In this document: positions 27,213-37,207 of the stretch, piece after piece | Numbering within the stretch: position 1 is the first letter of the stretch | How the letters are laid out: the number at the start of each line of letters is the position of its first letter | From: Brucella thiophenivorans | Lineage (GTDB): Bacteria > Pseudomonadota > Alphaproteobacteria > Rhizobiales > Rhizobiaceae | Direction: 5' to 3' | Assembly: GCF_002252445.1 (NCBI RefSeq) | Contig: NZ_NNRJ01000018.1 | Location: forward strand, 97,444 to 161,443 | Length of the DNA: 64,000 nucleotides | Notes under the pieces: model-generated | Seen by the model: only the letters and a program-made list of their open reading frames with translations | Told to the model about the DNA's origin: nothing | Databases searched by the model: none | Program-made: the position numbers and the translations under genes

Positions 27213-27412
27213 GGTGAGTCTCCTGCAATGCAAAAAAAGTGAGTGCAGCATTGCTCGATTTACAAGCTTATTCAACTGGATAAGGAGGTAAATTATCCCG
27301 ATTTAAAGGATGAAAAGGGAAATGCCTGACATGTTTGCTCTTGTTTTATTGGCAAAGCGGTTCAAGTGCCTTTATATGCAATTTGATGAAAACAGGACTC
27401 TTGGCCTCTTCT

Positions 27413-28504
27413 ATGGATGCACGCACACAGCAAGACACAAAGCTTGATCACGAAACGGCTCCAGCGCTGACACTTTCCGGCGTTGGCCGTCGGTTTGGCA
27501 CGGTGCGGGCGCTCGATCATATCTCGCTTGATGTGCTGCCGGGGGAGATTATTTGTCTTGTGGGGCATTCCGGCTGTGGCAAAACTTCGCTCCTGCGTAT
27601 CATTGCGGGCATCGATGCACCGGACGAAGGCAAACTGACCATGGGTGGGCGTACCCTTGTTGGGCCGTTGGTTTTCGTTGAGCCGGAAAAGCGCAACATC
27701 GGCGTGGTCTTTCAGGATTATGCACTGTTTCCACATTTGACCGTGCGCGAAAACGTATTGTTCGGCTTGCGTAAACTGCGAAAGGAGCAAGCGGTGGCTC
27801 GCGTCAATGAGCTGCTGGAACTTGTCGGGCTTTCGGCTATGGGCGACCGTTATCCTCATATGCTGTCGGGCGGCGAGCAACAGCGTGTCGCACTCATCAG
27901 GGCCTTGGCGCCAAAGCCTGATCTGCTGTTGATGGATGAACCTTTTTCCAATCTTGATCGTGGGCTGCGTGCGCGGGTGCGTAGTGAAACCATGGCGCTT
28001 TTGCGCGCACTTGGCACGCCGGTTATCATCGTAACGCATGAAGCCGAAGAAGCGCTTTCAACCGGTGATCGGGTGGTCTTGATGCGTTCCGGCGAAATTG
28101 TGCAGCAGGGCCCGGCGCGGGATCTTCATGATCGCCCAGCTAGCCGGTATGCCGCTGATTTCTTCTGTGATTTTAATGCGCTTGAGGGAACCGTTCGCGG
28201 ACTTAAGATAGAAACTACTTTTGGTGCGTTTGATATGCCGAATGATTTGGCTGTAACGGGTGATGTGCTGGTTTATGTGCGTCCACGTGACATAGCTATT
28301 GTTCCTGACGAGCATGCCGGATCATTGCGTGGTCACATCGAAACACACACCTATCTTGGTGAGATGGAAGAGCTGCTGGTCAATCTCGAGGGGCACAAAG
28401 ACTGTCTGCGTGTTCGGACTGAACATCATGTGCCGGACGCCTCCAAGGTGATTTTCCTCCAAATTAATTGGGATAGGTCGCTGGTTTTTAAGAAAAATGA
28501 GTAA
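27413..28504 (+). CDS. fbpC: Ferric iron ABC transporter ATP-binding protein (FbpC)
   Basis: About 363 residues. Walker A GHSGCGKTS, Q-loop FQDYALFPH, signature LSGGEQQRVALIRAL, Walker B LLLMDEPFSNLD, switch His VTHEAEEAL, and a C-terminal TOBE region (VYVRPRDIAIV). Gene order ATPase, ferric-binding protein, fused permease supports Fe3+ import. The start is uncertain: ATG 27413 gives MDARTQ, while ATG 27386 and an earlier TTG are in frame, and none has a clear ribosome site. Confidence 0.85.
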   Translation: MDARTQQDTKLDHETAPALTLSGVGRRFGTVRALDHISLDVLPGEIICLVGHSGCGKTSLLRIIAGIDAPDEGKLTMGGRTLVGPLVFVEPEKRNIGVVFQDYALFPHLTVRENVLFGLRKLRKEQAVARVNELLELVGLSAMGDRYPHMLSGGEQQRVALIRALAPKPDLLLMDEPFSNLDRGLRARVRSETMALLRALGTPVIIVTHEAEEALSTGDRVVLMRSGEIVQQGPARDLHDRPASRYAADFFCDFNALEGTVRGLKIETTFGAFDMPNDLAVTGDVLVYVRPRDIAIVPDEHAGSLRGHIETHTYLGEMEELLVNLEGHKDCLRVRTEHHVPDASKVIFLQINWDRSLVFKKNE

Positions 28505-28610
28505 ATTACTCATATTTAACACTTACTGCGATTGACCCTGCAAAACTCAGTCCATATATTCCGATTGCATATCATATAGTTCCAAATGAACCATATTTAT
28601 CGGAGGTAAA

Positions 28611-29627
28611 ATGCCCAAGATCGCGCGTGCTGGACTTGCACTCATGGCTGCGACGTTACTCTCAGGTGCCGCAAATGCAAATGAGGTGAATATCTATACA
28701 ACGCGTGAGCCAGGCCTGATTCAGCCTTTGCTTGATGCCTATAAGGAAAAGACGGGCACGACCGTCAACACAGTTTTCCTTAAAGATGGCCTCGCAGAAC
28801 GTGTTGCTTCGGAAGGCGACAAATCTCCAGCCGATATTTTGATGACTGTGGATGCAGGTAATCTCGTCGACCTGGTCGATAAGGGTCTCACGCAGAAGGT
28901 CGATTCTCAAGCCTTGAAGGATGCGATTCCTGAACAGCTTCGCGATGCCGATGGCAACTGGTACGGCTTGTCGATGCGCGCTCGTGTTGTCTATGCCGAC
29001 AAGGATCTTGACCTCGACCAGATCACCTATGAAGAACTCGCTGATCCAAAGTGGAAGGGCAAAATCTGCATCCGCGCCGGTCAGCATCCTTATAATACAG
29101 CTTTAATTGCCGATTATATCGCTCACAATGGTGCAGAGAAGACCGAAGAGTGGTTGACGGGCCTCAAGGACAATCTGGCACGTAAGGCTGCTGGCGGCGA
29201 CCGTGACGGTGCCAAGGATATTGCGGGTGGTATCTGTGATATTGCCGTTGCAAACTCTTACTATGTTGGTCTGATGCGTTCGGGCAAAAGTGGCGATGAG
29301 CAGAAGGCATGGGCCGACAGCATCAAGGTCATTCTGCCTACCTTCGCAAACGGTGGCACGCAGGTAAATATCAGTGGCGCAGCCGTTGCCAAGAATGCAC
29401 CGAACAAGGAAGAAGCCGTCAAGCTTCTTGAATATCTTGCTTCGGACGATGCGCAGAAGCTCTATGCTCAGGCGAACTACGAATATCCGGTTAAGGCAGG
29501 AGCTCCGATTGATCCGATTGTGGAATCCTTTGGTGAACTGAAGATCGACACTGTTCCACTTTCGGAAATCGTCAAGCATCGCAAGCAGGCTAGTGAACTG
29601 GTCGACAAAGTCGGCTTTGATAACTAA
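28611..29627 (+). CDS. fbpA: Ferric iron-binding periplasmic protein (FbpA/FutA type)
   Basis: 338 residues: signal peptide (MPKIARAGLALMAATLL, cleavage near ANA/NEVNIYTTRE), then the family 1 iron-binding fold. The Tyr pair that binds Fe3+ is visible in DIAVANSYYVG (about residue 220), and further conserved parts are RAGQHPYNTALI and QANYEYPV. It starts at ATG 28611 behind GGAGG, 106 bases after the ATPase, so it may have its own promoter. A hairpin follows the gene. Confidence 0.9.
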   Translation: MPKIARAGLALMAATLLSGAANANEVNIYTTREPGLIQPLLDAYKEKTGTTVNTVFLKDGLAERVASEGDKSPADILMTVDAGNLVDLVDKGLTQKVDSQALKDAIPEQLRDADGNWYGLSMRARVVYADKDLDLDQITYEELADPKWKGKICIRAGQHPYNTALIADYIAHNGAEKTEEWLTGLKDNLARKAAGGDRDGAKDIAGGICDIAVANSYYVGLMRSGKSGDEQKAWADSIKVILPTFANGGTQVNISGAAVAKNAPNKEEAVKLLEYLASDDAQKLYAQANYEYPVKAGAPIDPIVESFGELKIDTVPLSEIVKHRKQASELVDKVGFDN

Positions 29628-29650
29628 AGCTGATTTGCATTATAAAAATG

Positions 29651-29678
29651 ACGCCGGTGCAAGCCATTGCGCCGGCGT
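29651..29678 (+). terminator. Stem-loop between fbpA and fbpB
   Basis: ACGCCGGTGC pairs with GCGCCGGCGT-type sequence (10-base stem, one wobble pair) around an 8-base loop. There is no T tract, so it is best read as an mRNA-stabilising or attenuating hairpin behind the binding-protein gene. Confidence 0.55.
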
Positions 29679-29695
29679 TGTACTATGAGGAAAGC

Positions 29696-31381
29696 ATGCC
29701 GGAAACAGTGCAAGCTGCATCGTCATCCCTGCCGTATCGCGTCCGATCCGGGCGCGGCTGGTTATGGCTTTCCGGATTGATCGCGCTGCTTGTTTGTCTG
29801 CCAGTTGTGGCTCTTATAATTGAGGCGATGGGTGGCTCTTCGGGCTTGTGGGGCCATCTTTTCTCAACAATCTTTGCAACAGCCTTCAAAGATACGGTTG
29901 TTTTGCTGGTTGGGGTGGGGCTTATTACAGCCTTTGTGGGAACGTCCACTGCATGGCTTGTGACGGCTTATGATTTTCGCGGACGCGGCGTGCTGGAATG
30001 GGCGCTTTTGCTGCCGCTCGCAGTGCCGACCTATATTATCGCCTATGCCTATCTCGATATTCTGCATCCGATTGGTCCTGTGCAAAGTGCGATCCGCTTT
30101 GTGCTTGGGTTCGATACGCCGCGCCAGTTCCGTCTGCCTGATATAAGATCGATGACCGGCTGTATCATTTTGCTTGGTTTCGTTCTTTATCCTTATGTCT
30201 ATATTCCGACGCGCGCGATGTTTCTGACGCAGTCGGCCAGCCTAATTGAAGCTGCACGTACCTTGGGCGTGAGCCGCAGAGGGATTTTCTGGCGTGTAGC
30301 GCTGCCGCTGGCACGTCCTGCCGTGGCGGTTGGTGTTAGTCTTGCGCTCATGGAAACGCTTAACGATGTGGGCGCTGCCGAGTTTCTCGGTGTGCGGACA
30401 CTGACGGTTTCGATCTATACGACCTGGGTTACACGGTTTGATCTGCCGGGCGCAGCACAGCTTGCGTTGGCACTTTTGCTGCTGGTTGTGGCGCTCGTAT
30501 CGATTGAACGCTGGGCGCGCCGCAAACAGCGCTTCTCATCCAATATTCGTCATTCGCGCGGATTCGAACCACTAAAAGTCAGCGGCTTCAAAGGTTTCTG
30601 GTTATTTGTATTTTGCGCTCTGCCGATCATCATCGGTTTTATCATGCCTGCGACTTACCTCGTGATCGAGGCAGTCAAACGGATGCGCTTTGCTGGTATC
30701 TCGCCACGTTTGGCCGGTGAGGCTTTCAACACGGTCATGCTGGCTTCAGTTGCAACAATTCTTGTGCTGCTGTTCGGCATGGTGGTGGCTTATGCCATGC
30801 GGCTTTTTCCTGGAACTGCGTCGCGTTGGTTTTACCGCTTTTCCACCATGGGCTATGCGGCACCCGGTACAGTGATTGCCATTGGCATCATGATTGTCTC
30901 GGGCACGGTTGATCGGTTGTTCGATCAGGTGTTCGGCGCACTGTTCGGAATATCAACCGGATTGTTGCTGATCGGTTCGGGTGCTGCAATTATCTATGCT
31001 TATGTGGCGCGATTTCTGGCAATCTCTGCCGGGGGGGTCGATGCGGGGCTGGAACGTATTCCACAATCGCTTGATCAGGCATCCCGCACGCTCGGGCGCG
31101 GTGTAACCGCCACATTCTGCCATGTGCATCTTCCGCTCTCCAAAACGGCAATTGTTGCAGCCGGGCTGCTGGTCTTTGTGGATTGTGTGAAAGAATTGCC
31201 TGCAACGCTCCTGTTGCGTCCGCTTAACATCGAGACATTCGCCACGCACCTTTATGGCGAAGCGGCGCGTGGCACTTATGAAGAAGCATCTGTTGCAGCG
31301 CTGGCGATTGTAGCGGTGGGCATATTGCCTGTCATTCTACTTGCGCGCGTCGGGCGCCGTCTGAGCGGTGTTCGCCGCTAA
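29696..31381 (+). CDS. fbpB: Ferric iron ABC permease, two fused domains (FbpB)
   Basis: About 561 residues and roughly 12 membrane helices in two halves. EAA-type loops are near EAARTLGVSRRGIFWRVALP (first half) and QASRTLGRGVTATFCHVHLP (second half). ATG 29696 is preferred because GAGGAAAG lies just upstream; an ATG at 29648 is in frame but has no ribosome site and falls before the hairpin. It completes the FbpCAB transporter. Confidence 0.9.
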   Translation: MPETVQAASSSLPYRVRSGRGWLWLSGLIALLVCLPVVALIIEAMGGSSGLWGHLFSTIFATAFKDTVVLLVGVGLITAFVGTSTAWLVTAYDFRGRGVLEWALLLPLAVPTYIIAYAYLDILHPIGPVQSAIRFVLGFDTPRQFRLPDIRSMTGCIILLGFVLYPYVYIPTRAMFLTQSASLIEAARTLGVSRRGIFWRVALPLARPAVAVGVSLALMETLNDVGAAEFLGVRTLTVSIYTTWVTRFDLPGAAQLALALLLLVVALVSIERWARRKQRFSSNIRHSRGFEPLKVSGFKGFWLFVFCALPIIIGFIMPATYLVIEAVKRMRFAGISPRLAGEAFNTVMLASVATILVLLFGMVVAYAMRLFPGTASRWFYRFSTMGYAAPGTVIAIGIMIVSGTVDRLFDQVFGALFGISTGLLLIGSGAAIIYAYVARFLAISAGGVDAGLERIPQSLDQASRTLGRGVTATFCHVHLPLSKTAIVAAGLLVFVDCVKELPATLLLRPLNIETFATHLYGEAARGTYEEASVAALAIVAVGILPVILLARVGRRLSGVRR

Positions 31382-31713
31382 CTACGGAAGTTCTGCAATA
31401 TCAAATTGTTACAGAGTTGTTATGTAACGTGGCTTTAACACGGAAATACTTGCCTGTTTCCCGAGTTCCAAAAACCGTAAAACCTAAGCCTATCAAGGGT
31501 TTTGACGTGGGTGATTGCAGTGTTCAACTCAGATAAATCAATGATTTCAACACGATATTTCGCGTGATCGCAATAATATGTGACTGTATTTAAACGGGGT
31601 TTCCATGCTTTTACCACGCTGACGCCACAAAGCGGAAGCTGAATGGCCACATGGAAACAACGCTAGGGATTTAGACACAATAGCCGTTCGGGCTTGTCTT
31701 ATAAAATCCCGGC
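31382..31713. other. 332-base intergenic region, no convincing gene
   Basis: Downstream of fbpB. GTTACA (about 31410) and TGTAAC form an inverted repeat with a 9-base loop. A 71-codon minus-strand frame (31435-31650, GTG start) encodes a Cys- and Tyr-containing peptide that I do not recognise and that has no clear ribosome site; it may be a gene remnant or chance. Confidence 0.35.
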
Positions 31714-32094
31714 ATGACTTGGATGATGAAAACAATGCTGGATACGCAACACTGGCTCCCGGTCGAGTTGCTGAATATTGGTTTGGCTGCCGCCGTTTTC
31801 TTCGCCTGCCTTGTGCACTCTTTGTGGAAGGCGGTCTTTGATGAACTCAACCCCGTCTTCTGGCGTCGCACTGCTGCAATTCTCTGGGCCGGTGTCGTCA
31901 TCGTCGCTCTGAGTAGCGGAATCGAAAGCTTCAACTGGCCGCAAATCATTGGCTGGATGATGGTAGCGGGCGGTGTCGTTGCCACCGCCGTTCGCACCGG
32001 CATGAGCTATTATCGCCAGTATTCGGCGCATAATGGTCGCCGTACAAAGTTCACAAACGCGCGCTTTTCTGGCCCGCGCGCTTCCGGACGGTGA
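31714..32094 (+). CDS. Hypothetical small membrane protein
   Basis: 126 residues not recognised. Three hydrophobic stretches are visible: VELLNIGLAAAVFFACLVHSL (about 18-38), a second around TAAILWAGVVIVALSSG (about 53-69) and IIGWMMVAGGVVATAV (about 78-93). A basic, Arg-rich tail (YRQYSAHNGRRTKF...) follows. The helix spacing and positive tail look like a real inner-membrane protein, and the opposite-strand frames are low-complexity. It starts at ATG 31714 without a strong ribosome site. No functional link to its neighbours is evident. Confidence 0.55.
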   Translation: MTWMMKTMLDTQHWLPVELLNIGLAAAVFFACLVHSLWKAVFDELNPVFWRRTAAILWAGVVIVALSSGIESFNWPQIIGWMMVAGGVVATAVRTGMSYYRQYSAHNGRRTKFTNARFSGPRASGR

Positions 32095-32163
32095 TAGCTA
32101 TGTTTGCAAAGACTGTTCAAATGCCTTTGCGCCAGCACCGTCCGCATAGTTTGCGTTCGTTCT

Positions 32164-32508
32164 TTATGCGCGCTTTTGGTTCTGCACGATCCCGTAAATA
32201 TTCGTTGAGCGCGTCCCAGAGCGGCAATATCCCAAAATAGGGCCTTCGGCCTCGGCAAGTGCTGAGGCCATCTCATCGACATTTTCTTGCGTGAGCTGTC
32301 CACCGATCACCGGAATGTAATATGTCTTGATGCCAGCCTTCTCGGCAACCTTGGCAACTTCGGCAAAAGAAGGCTGCTCTTCGCCGCCTTCGCCATCCGG
32401 GCGATTGCAAATGATCGTCTGAAAGCCTTCAGCCGCAATATCCCGCACGTCATCCGGCGAAATTTGGCCTGTGACTGAATAATTGTCGTCGATCTGGCGA
32501 ATGTCCAT
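32164..32508 (-). CDS. DUF442/TIGR01244-family phosphatase-like or sulfurtransferase-like protein
   Basis: 114 residues. The fold is that of small dual-specificity-phosphatase-like domains: it begins MDIRQIDDNYSVTGQISPDD, has NRPDGE (about 35-40), and carries the P-loop YCRSGTRST with the C-x5-R motif near residue 94. The same domain is fused to metallo-beta-lactamase domains in Blh/BigR-type sulfide proteins; here it stands alone. Substrate unknown. Confidence 0.8.
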   Translation of the reverse strand: MDIRQIDDNYSVTGQISPDDVRDIAAEGFQTIICNRPDGEGGEEQPSFAEVAKVAEKAGIKTYYIPVIGGQLTQENVDEMASALAEAEGPILGYCRSGTRSTNIYGIVQNQKRA

Positions 32509-32684
32509 TAATTTCCACCTAAAGCTAAACTTCGTCTTCTAAGACCTTTTGAGGTTAGCTGATATAGCTTGTTTGCGAGGCCTATCGCAAGGGTTTGGCG
32601 CTCATTGTCGCTCTAAAGACATTGAGCTGTGGCCCGTAAATGATTAGACAGGTCGTTATCTTGGATGAGTTAGCGGCGAGATAA

Positions 32685-33494
32685 ATGACAATGCATAAGA
32701 TCAGCCAGAATATACCGCGCCTGATACGCCGTCATGCGGATTATCGTGAAAGTTCGCGTGAGGTTCCCGAGGAAGTGCCGGTGGCGATGAGCTATAACGG
32801 CACGACACATGCAGTCATGATGGCTACACCCGCTGATTTGCAAGATTTTGCTGTTGGTTTCAGCCTGACCGAAGGCATCATAAGTCATATTTCGGAAATC
32901 GAAGTTCTGAACATAGAAGTGCTCGAAAAGGGCATTGATGTTCAGATGCGGCTTGTCGATGAACGTAGCGAGATGCTCACGGCGCGGCGCAGGTTTATGG
33001 CCGGGCCTGTCGGTTGCGGCTTGTGCGGTATCGATTCAATTGATCAGGCTATCCGTCCGCTTGTCTCTATCAAGCCAGATAAGACGCAATTTAAAGCGGG
33101 GTCGATCATTACCGCGATTGTAGCCCTTGGTAGTGCGCAGCAATTGAATGCGCAGACCCATGCGGTGCATGGCACAGGGTTTTATGTGCCGGGCGAGGGG
33201 CTTTTGACGGTTCGCGAAGATGTTGGGCGGCACAACGCACTCGACAAGCTTATCGGTGCATTGGCGCAAGCAAACATTCCTGCAACCAGCGGTTTGGTGG
33301 TGCTCACAAGCCGTGTTTCAGTGGAGATGGTGCAGAAGGCAGTTATTCTTGGTGTGCCACTGTTGGCCGCGATTTCGGCACCCACAGCGCTTGCCATTCG
33401 CACGGCCGAGGAGGCCAATCTGACGCTCGTTGCACTTGTGCGCGGGGATGAATTCGACATCTACACCCACCCAGAGCGTATCATCATTGAATAG
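32685..33494 (+). CDS. fdhD: Formate dehydrogenase accessory sulfurtransferase FdhD
   Basis: 269 residues. FdhD carries sulfur from IscS to the molybdenum cofactor of formate dehydrogenases. The conserved Cys pair is present in GPVGCGLCGIDSID (C111, C114), along with EVPVAMSYNG, DFAVGFSLTEGI and REDVGRHNALDKLIGAL. Full length for the family. No formate dehydrogenase gene lies in the window. The gene is followed by a 150-base repeat element and the convergent ribH. Confidence 0.93.
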   Translation: MTMHKISQNIPRLIRRHADYRESSREVPEEVPVAMSYNGTTHAVMMATPADLQDFAVGFSLTEGIISHISEIEVLNIEVLEKGIDVQMRLVDERSEMLTARRRFMAGPVGCGLCGIDSIDQAIRPLVSIKPDKTQFKAGSIITAIVALGSAQQLNAQTHAVHGTGFYVPGEGLLTVREDVGRHNALDKLIGALAQANIPATSGLVVLTSRVSVEMVQKAVILGVPLLAAISAPTALAIRTAEEANLTLVALVRGDEFDIYTHPERIIIE

Positions 33495-33510
33495 CCAACC
33501 TTGCATTTGC

Positions 33511-33660
33511 AAGAGCATTTTCAGCAAAAGTGCGAAGCGTCTGCGCAGGGAAATCAGTTCACTGGACTAACTTTTGATCCTGCTTCGATGCACCAGAAAA
33601 TTCGTAAAAACAAAGAGATAGAGCGGTTCTTACGATTCCGTTTCAATAGGAACCGCTCTA
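33511..33660. repeat. 150-bp mosaic palindromic repeat between fdhD and ribH
   Basis: Starts AGAGCATTTTCAGC and ends in a perfect 11-base inverted repeat TAGAGCGGTTC (33619-33629) / GAACCGCTCTA (33650-33660). The internal stretch CGTAAAAACAAAGAGATAGAGC resembles the middle of the element at 24952. The terminal hairpin may serve as a terminator for both convergent genes. Confidence 0.65.
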
Positions 33661-33674
33661 GCCCGGCTGAGTCC

Positions 33675-34166
<492 letters not shown>

Positions 34167-34195
34167 CTAGAATCAGGGCGCACAAAGGAACGCGA

Positions 34196-34217
34196 GCAGC
34201 GCCAGATTGAGCGCTGC
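34196..34217 (-). promoter_or_regulatory. Hairpin between FMN aptamer and ribH (possible expression platform)
   Basis: GCAGCGC / GCGCTGC perfect 7-base stem with a 7-8-base loop, located between the riboswitch aptamer and the ribH ribosome site. It lacks a T tract, so regulation may be at translation or through an alternative pairing. Confidence 0.4.
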
Positions 34218-34230
34218 CAAACATTCTTTT

Positions 34231-34387
34231 ACTCTCTTCCATCCGGACTTTAACCGTCGGCTCCGGCATCTCACCGGATCTGCTGACCCTGAAATTGATG
34301 GTCGAATTGACCTTTAATTTCAGGCGCTCGCGGGCTCAAAGATCTCTCTTCATACCGCCGGTGGGGAGTTGCACCCCGCCCCGAGAA
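34231..34387 (-). ncRNA. FMN riboswitch (RFN element)
   Basis: On the minus strand the conserved blocks of the RFN aptamer appear in order: TTCTCGGGGCGGGGTGCAA, CTCCCCACCGGCGGTATG, AGCCCGCGAGCGCC, a variable hairpin (CCTGAAATT...AATTTCAGG), then CAGATCCGGTGAGATGCCGG, AGCCGACGGTTAAAGTC and CGGATGGAAGAGAG. All helices needed for the six-way junction can be paired. It lies 80 bases upstream of ribH. Confidence 0.95.
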
Positions 34388-34636
34388 CAAACCCGCACAC
34401 CATTGTGCGAGTGAGTGGAAATTATGCATTCTGATAGGGAATGTCCAGTCACTTCACGGGAAATTTATGCTGTCGGTCAAGCATGCTAGTATCGATTTTT
34501 TCCTCATTTTCTAAACGAGGTGAAACTTTGTCGCCAGAAATATTTTCGAGAGGTTAAGCCTCTCATATTTCAATGGTTTTGGGTCGATTCTTTCACGCCA
34601 AGCTTTTGTTATTAACCCTACGTTGCGGAAATCATA

Positions 34637-34720
34637 TTGACACATATCCGGTGTTTGAGCCTATGCTAGGGGCATATGTTGTTTCGGTCGGTTTTTTCGG
34701 CTAAAAAAGACAACGTTGTC
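34637..34720 (+). promoter_or_regulatory. Candidate promoter and LacI-type operator of sugar transporter operon
   Basis: TTGACA (34637-34642) and TATGCT (34662-34667) are spaced 19 bases apart and could be a sigma-70 promoter. About 40 bases downstream lies the perfect 12-base palindrome GACAACGTTGTC (34709-34720), centred on ACGT as in many LacI/GalR-family operators. Its position downstream of the start site would suit a repressor. No LacI gene is in the window. The rest of 34388-34858 shows no gene. Confidence 0.5.
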
Positions 34721-34858
34721 AATCGCAGGAGGAGCTGCGAGAATTATAGCGGGATGGAGGTCTCAAAGCAGATTGAATGCTCTTGCGGATGAGCGGCCTA
34801 GTTTGCCGAAAGCATCCGGTGAATTTTTGTTTTGTAGAGTTCTACGGGAGGTAGACAT

Positions 34859-36124
34859 ATGCATAAATTTTTTAAAATGGCCGCAATGGGCACGGCTGCA
34901 TGCGCAATGCTCGCCGCAATGGCACCTGTTGCCAATGCACAGGACAAGCAGAATGTTGAGGTTCTGCACTGGTGGACATCTGGCGGTGAAGCCGCAGCAC
35001 TCGACGTTCTGAAAAAGGACCTTGAGAGCAAAGGCATCAGCTGGACAGATATGCCAGTGGCAGGCGGCGGCGGTACGGAAGCCATGACAGTGCTTCGCGC
35101 CCGCGTTACTTCGGGCAATGCTCCAACTGCCGTTCAAATGCTTGGCTTTGATATTCGCGATTGGTCTGAGCAGGGGTCTCTCGGCAATCTCGATGAAATT
35201 GCAGGTAAGGAAGGCTGGGACAAGGTTATCCCTGCGCCGTTGCAGGAATTTGCAAAATATGACGGCCACTGGATTGCAGCGCCCGTTAATATTCACTCCA
35301 CCAACTGGATGTGGATCAACAAAGCCGCTCTCGACAAGGCTGGTGGCAAAGAGCCAACCAATTGGGACGAACTTGTAGCAATGCTCGATAATTTCAAAGA
35401 GCAAGGCATCACGCCCATCGCCCATGGTGGTCAGCCATGGCAGGATGCGACGATTTTTGATGCGGTCGTGCTTTCATTCGGACCCGATTTTTACAAAAAA
35501 GCCTTTGTCGATCTCGATCCGGAAGCTCTCGGCAGCGATACGATGAAGCAGGCATTCGACCGCATGACCAAGCTTCGTTCCTATGTGGATGACAACTTCT
35601 CAGGCCGCGACTGGAACCTTGCATCGTCCATGGTTATCGAAGGCAAGGCTGGCGTTCAGTTCATGGGCGACTGGGCAAAGGGTGAGTTTGTAAAGGCGGG
35701 CAAGAAGCCGGGCGAAGATTTCGTCTGCATACGTTATCCGCAAACCCAGGGTGCAGTAACCTTCAACTCCGACATGTTTGCCATGTTTAAAGTTGCCGAT
35801 GATAAGGTGCCAGCACAGCTTGAAATGGCTTCTGCAATTGAAAGCCCAGCATTCCAGTCGGCTTTCAACGTTGTAAAGGGATCGGCTCCAGCACGCACTG
35901 ATGTGCCGGATACCGCTTTCGATGCTTGCGGAAAGAAGGCGATTGCTGACGTGAAGGAAGCTGCGGAGAAGGGCACGATGCTCGGCTCTATGGCTCACGG
36001 CTATGCAAATCCGGCCTCTGTCAAGAACGCGATCTATGACGTGGTGACCCGTCAGTTCAACGGACAGCTTTCGTCTGACGACGCGGTCAAGGAACTTGTT
36101 ACCGCTGTTGAAGGCGCGAAGTAA
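34859..36124 (+). CDS. Glucose/mannose-type ABC substrate-binding protein (GtsA-like)
   Basis: 421 residues: signal peptide (cleavage near ANA/QDKQ), then a CUT1 family 1 sugar-binding fold. [34 protein letters not shown] sequence, [33 protein letters not shown] and [11 protein letters not shown] closely follow the GtsA glucose-binding proteins of pseudomonads. ATG 34859 has GGGAGG upstream. It is the first gene of a complete four-gene importer. Confidence 0.9.
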   Translation: MHKFFKMAAMGTAACAMLAAMAPVANAQDKQNVEVLHWWTSGGEAAALDVLKKDLESKGISWTDMPVAGGGGTEAMTVLRARVTSGNAPTAVQMLGFDIRDWSEQGSLGNLDEIAGKEGWDKVIPAPLQEFAKYDGHWIAAPVNIHSTNWMWINKAALDKAGGKEPTNWDELVAMLDNFKEQGITPIAHGGQPWQDATIFDAVVLSFGPDFYKKAFVDLDPEALGSDTMKQAFDRMTKLRSYVDDNFSGRDWNLASSMVIEGKAGVQFMGDWAKGEFVKAGKKPGEDFVCIRYPQTQGAVTFNSDMFAMFKVADDKVPAQLEMASAIESPAFQSAFNVVKGSAPARTDVPDTAFDACGKKAIADVKEAAEKGTMLGSMAHGYANPASVKNAIYDVVTRQFNGQLSSDDAVKELVTAVEGAK

Positions 36125-36131
36125 GCATTCA

Positions 36132-36158
36132 GTGCGCTCGGAATTGCTCCGGGCGCAC
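36132..36158 (+). terminator. Stem-loop after sugar-binding protein gene
   Basis: GTGCGC(T)CGGA / TCCG(G)GCGCAC forms a GC-rich stem eight bases after the binding-protein stop, without a T tract. Likely an attenuating or stabilising hairpin before the permease genes. Confidence 0.55.
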
Positions 36159-36325
36159 ATCTCTTGCATCTGATAAGTCATTGAAATTAAGGCGCATTAT
36201 TCGCCTGATATATATATTCATTAGAGTGAACGGCAGACAACGATGCCGTTATAACAATTCTCCGCATCACGCGCGCCGCCATGAACGGCAGCGGGGTGCG
36301 CAGCGCAGAAATGGGTGGCGCAAAT

Positions 36326-37207
36326 ATGAAGCGTAACAGCCGACTACAGGAACTGGTGCCCAAGCTGGTTCTGGCGCCGAGCTTTTTGATCGTTCTGGTC
36401 TTTGTATATGGTTTTATCGTCTATACGGGCGTTCTCTCGCTCACAAACAGCCGCATGTTGCCGTCTTACGGTTTTGTCGGACTGTCGAATTACGAAAAGC
36501 TGTGGGCCTTGCCGCATTGGTGGCGAGCTGTCACCAATCTCGCGATTTTTGCATCGCTTTATATCATTATCTGTTCGGTGATCGGCCTGTTTCTGGCCAT
36601 TTTGCTCGATCAGAAAATCCGTGGCGAAGGTTTCTTACGCCCCATCTATCTCTATCCGATGGCGCTTTCCTTCATCGTTACAGGAACGGCTTGGAAATGG
36701 TTCCTCGATCCGGGTATCGGCCTTGAACACACGATGCGGGTTTGGGGCTGGGAAGGTTTTACATTCAACTGGATCAAGAGCAACACAATGGCCATTTATT
36801 GCCTTGTGATTGCGGCGGTCTGGCAGTCGTCGGGTTTCGTGATGGCGATGTTCCTTGCTGGCTTGCGCGGTGTCGATAATGAAATCATTAAGGCGGCGCA
36901 GATCGACGGCGCTTCAACGACGACCATTTATCGCCGGATCATCATTCCGCTGATGCGCCCGGTGTTCCTGTCGGCTTTCGTGGTGCTCGCGCATCTTGCG
37001 ATCAAGGCCTATGATCTTGTAATTGCTTTGACTGGCGGCGGACCGGGGCAGGCGACAGAACTGCCTGCGACCTTCATGTATTCCTACACTTTTACCCGCA
37101 ATCAGATGGGGATTGGTGCCTCGTCGGCAATCATTATGCTGGTTATGATTTTCTCGATAATCATTCCATACCTATATTCCGAACTTCGCGGAGGCTCACG
37201 CTCATGA
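36326..37207 (+). CDS. Sugar ABC permease, GtsB-like (CUT1)
   Basis: About 293 residues and six membrane helices (LVLAPSFLIVLVFVYGF first). The EAA loop is near EIIKAAQIDGASTTTIYRRI. ATG 36326 (MKRNSR) is preferred because it gives the usual length and has GGGTGG upstream; ATGs at 36281 and 36311 are in frame. The stop overlaps the next permease start. Confidence 0.9.
   Translation: MKRNSRLQELVPKLVLAPSFLIVLVFVYGFIVYTGVLSLTNSRMLPSYGFVGLSNYEKLWALPHWWRAVTNLAIFASLYIIICSVIGLFLAILLDQKIRGEGFLRPIYLYPMALSFIVTGTAWKWFLDPGIGLEHTMRVWGWEGFTFNWIKSNTMAIYCLVIAAVWQSSGFVMAMFLAGLRGVDNEIIKAAQIDGASTTTIYRRIIIPLMRPVFLSAFVVLAHLAIKAYDLVIALTGGGPGQATELPATFMYSYTFTRNQMGIGASSAIIMLVMIFSIIIPYLYSELRGGSRS

Noticed and set aside
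31671..32031. Two minus-strand frames opposite the small membrane protein at 31714
   Set aside because: Thr/Ala- and Pro-rich low-complexity translations without ribosome sites; the plus frame has clear membrane helices.
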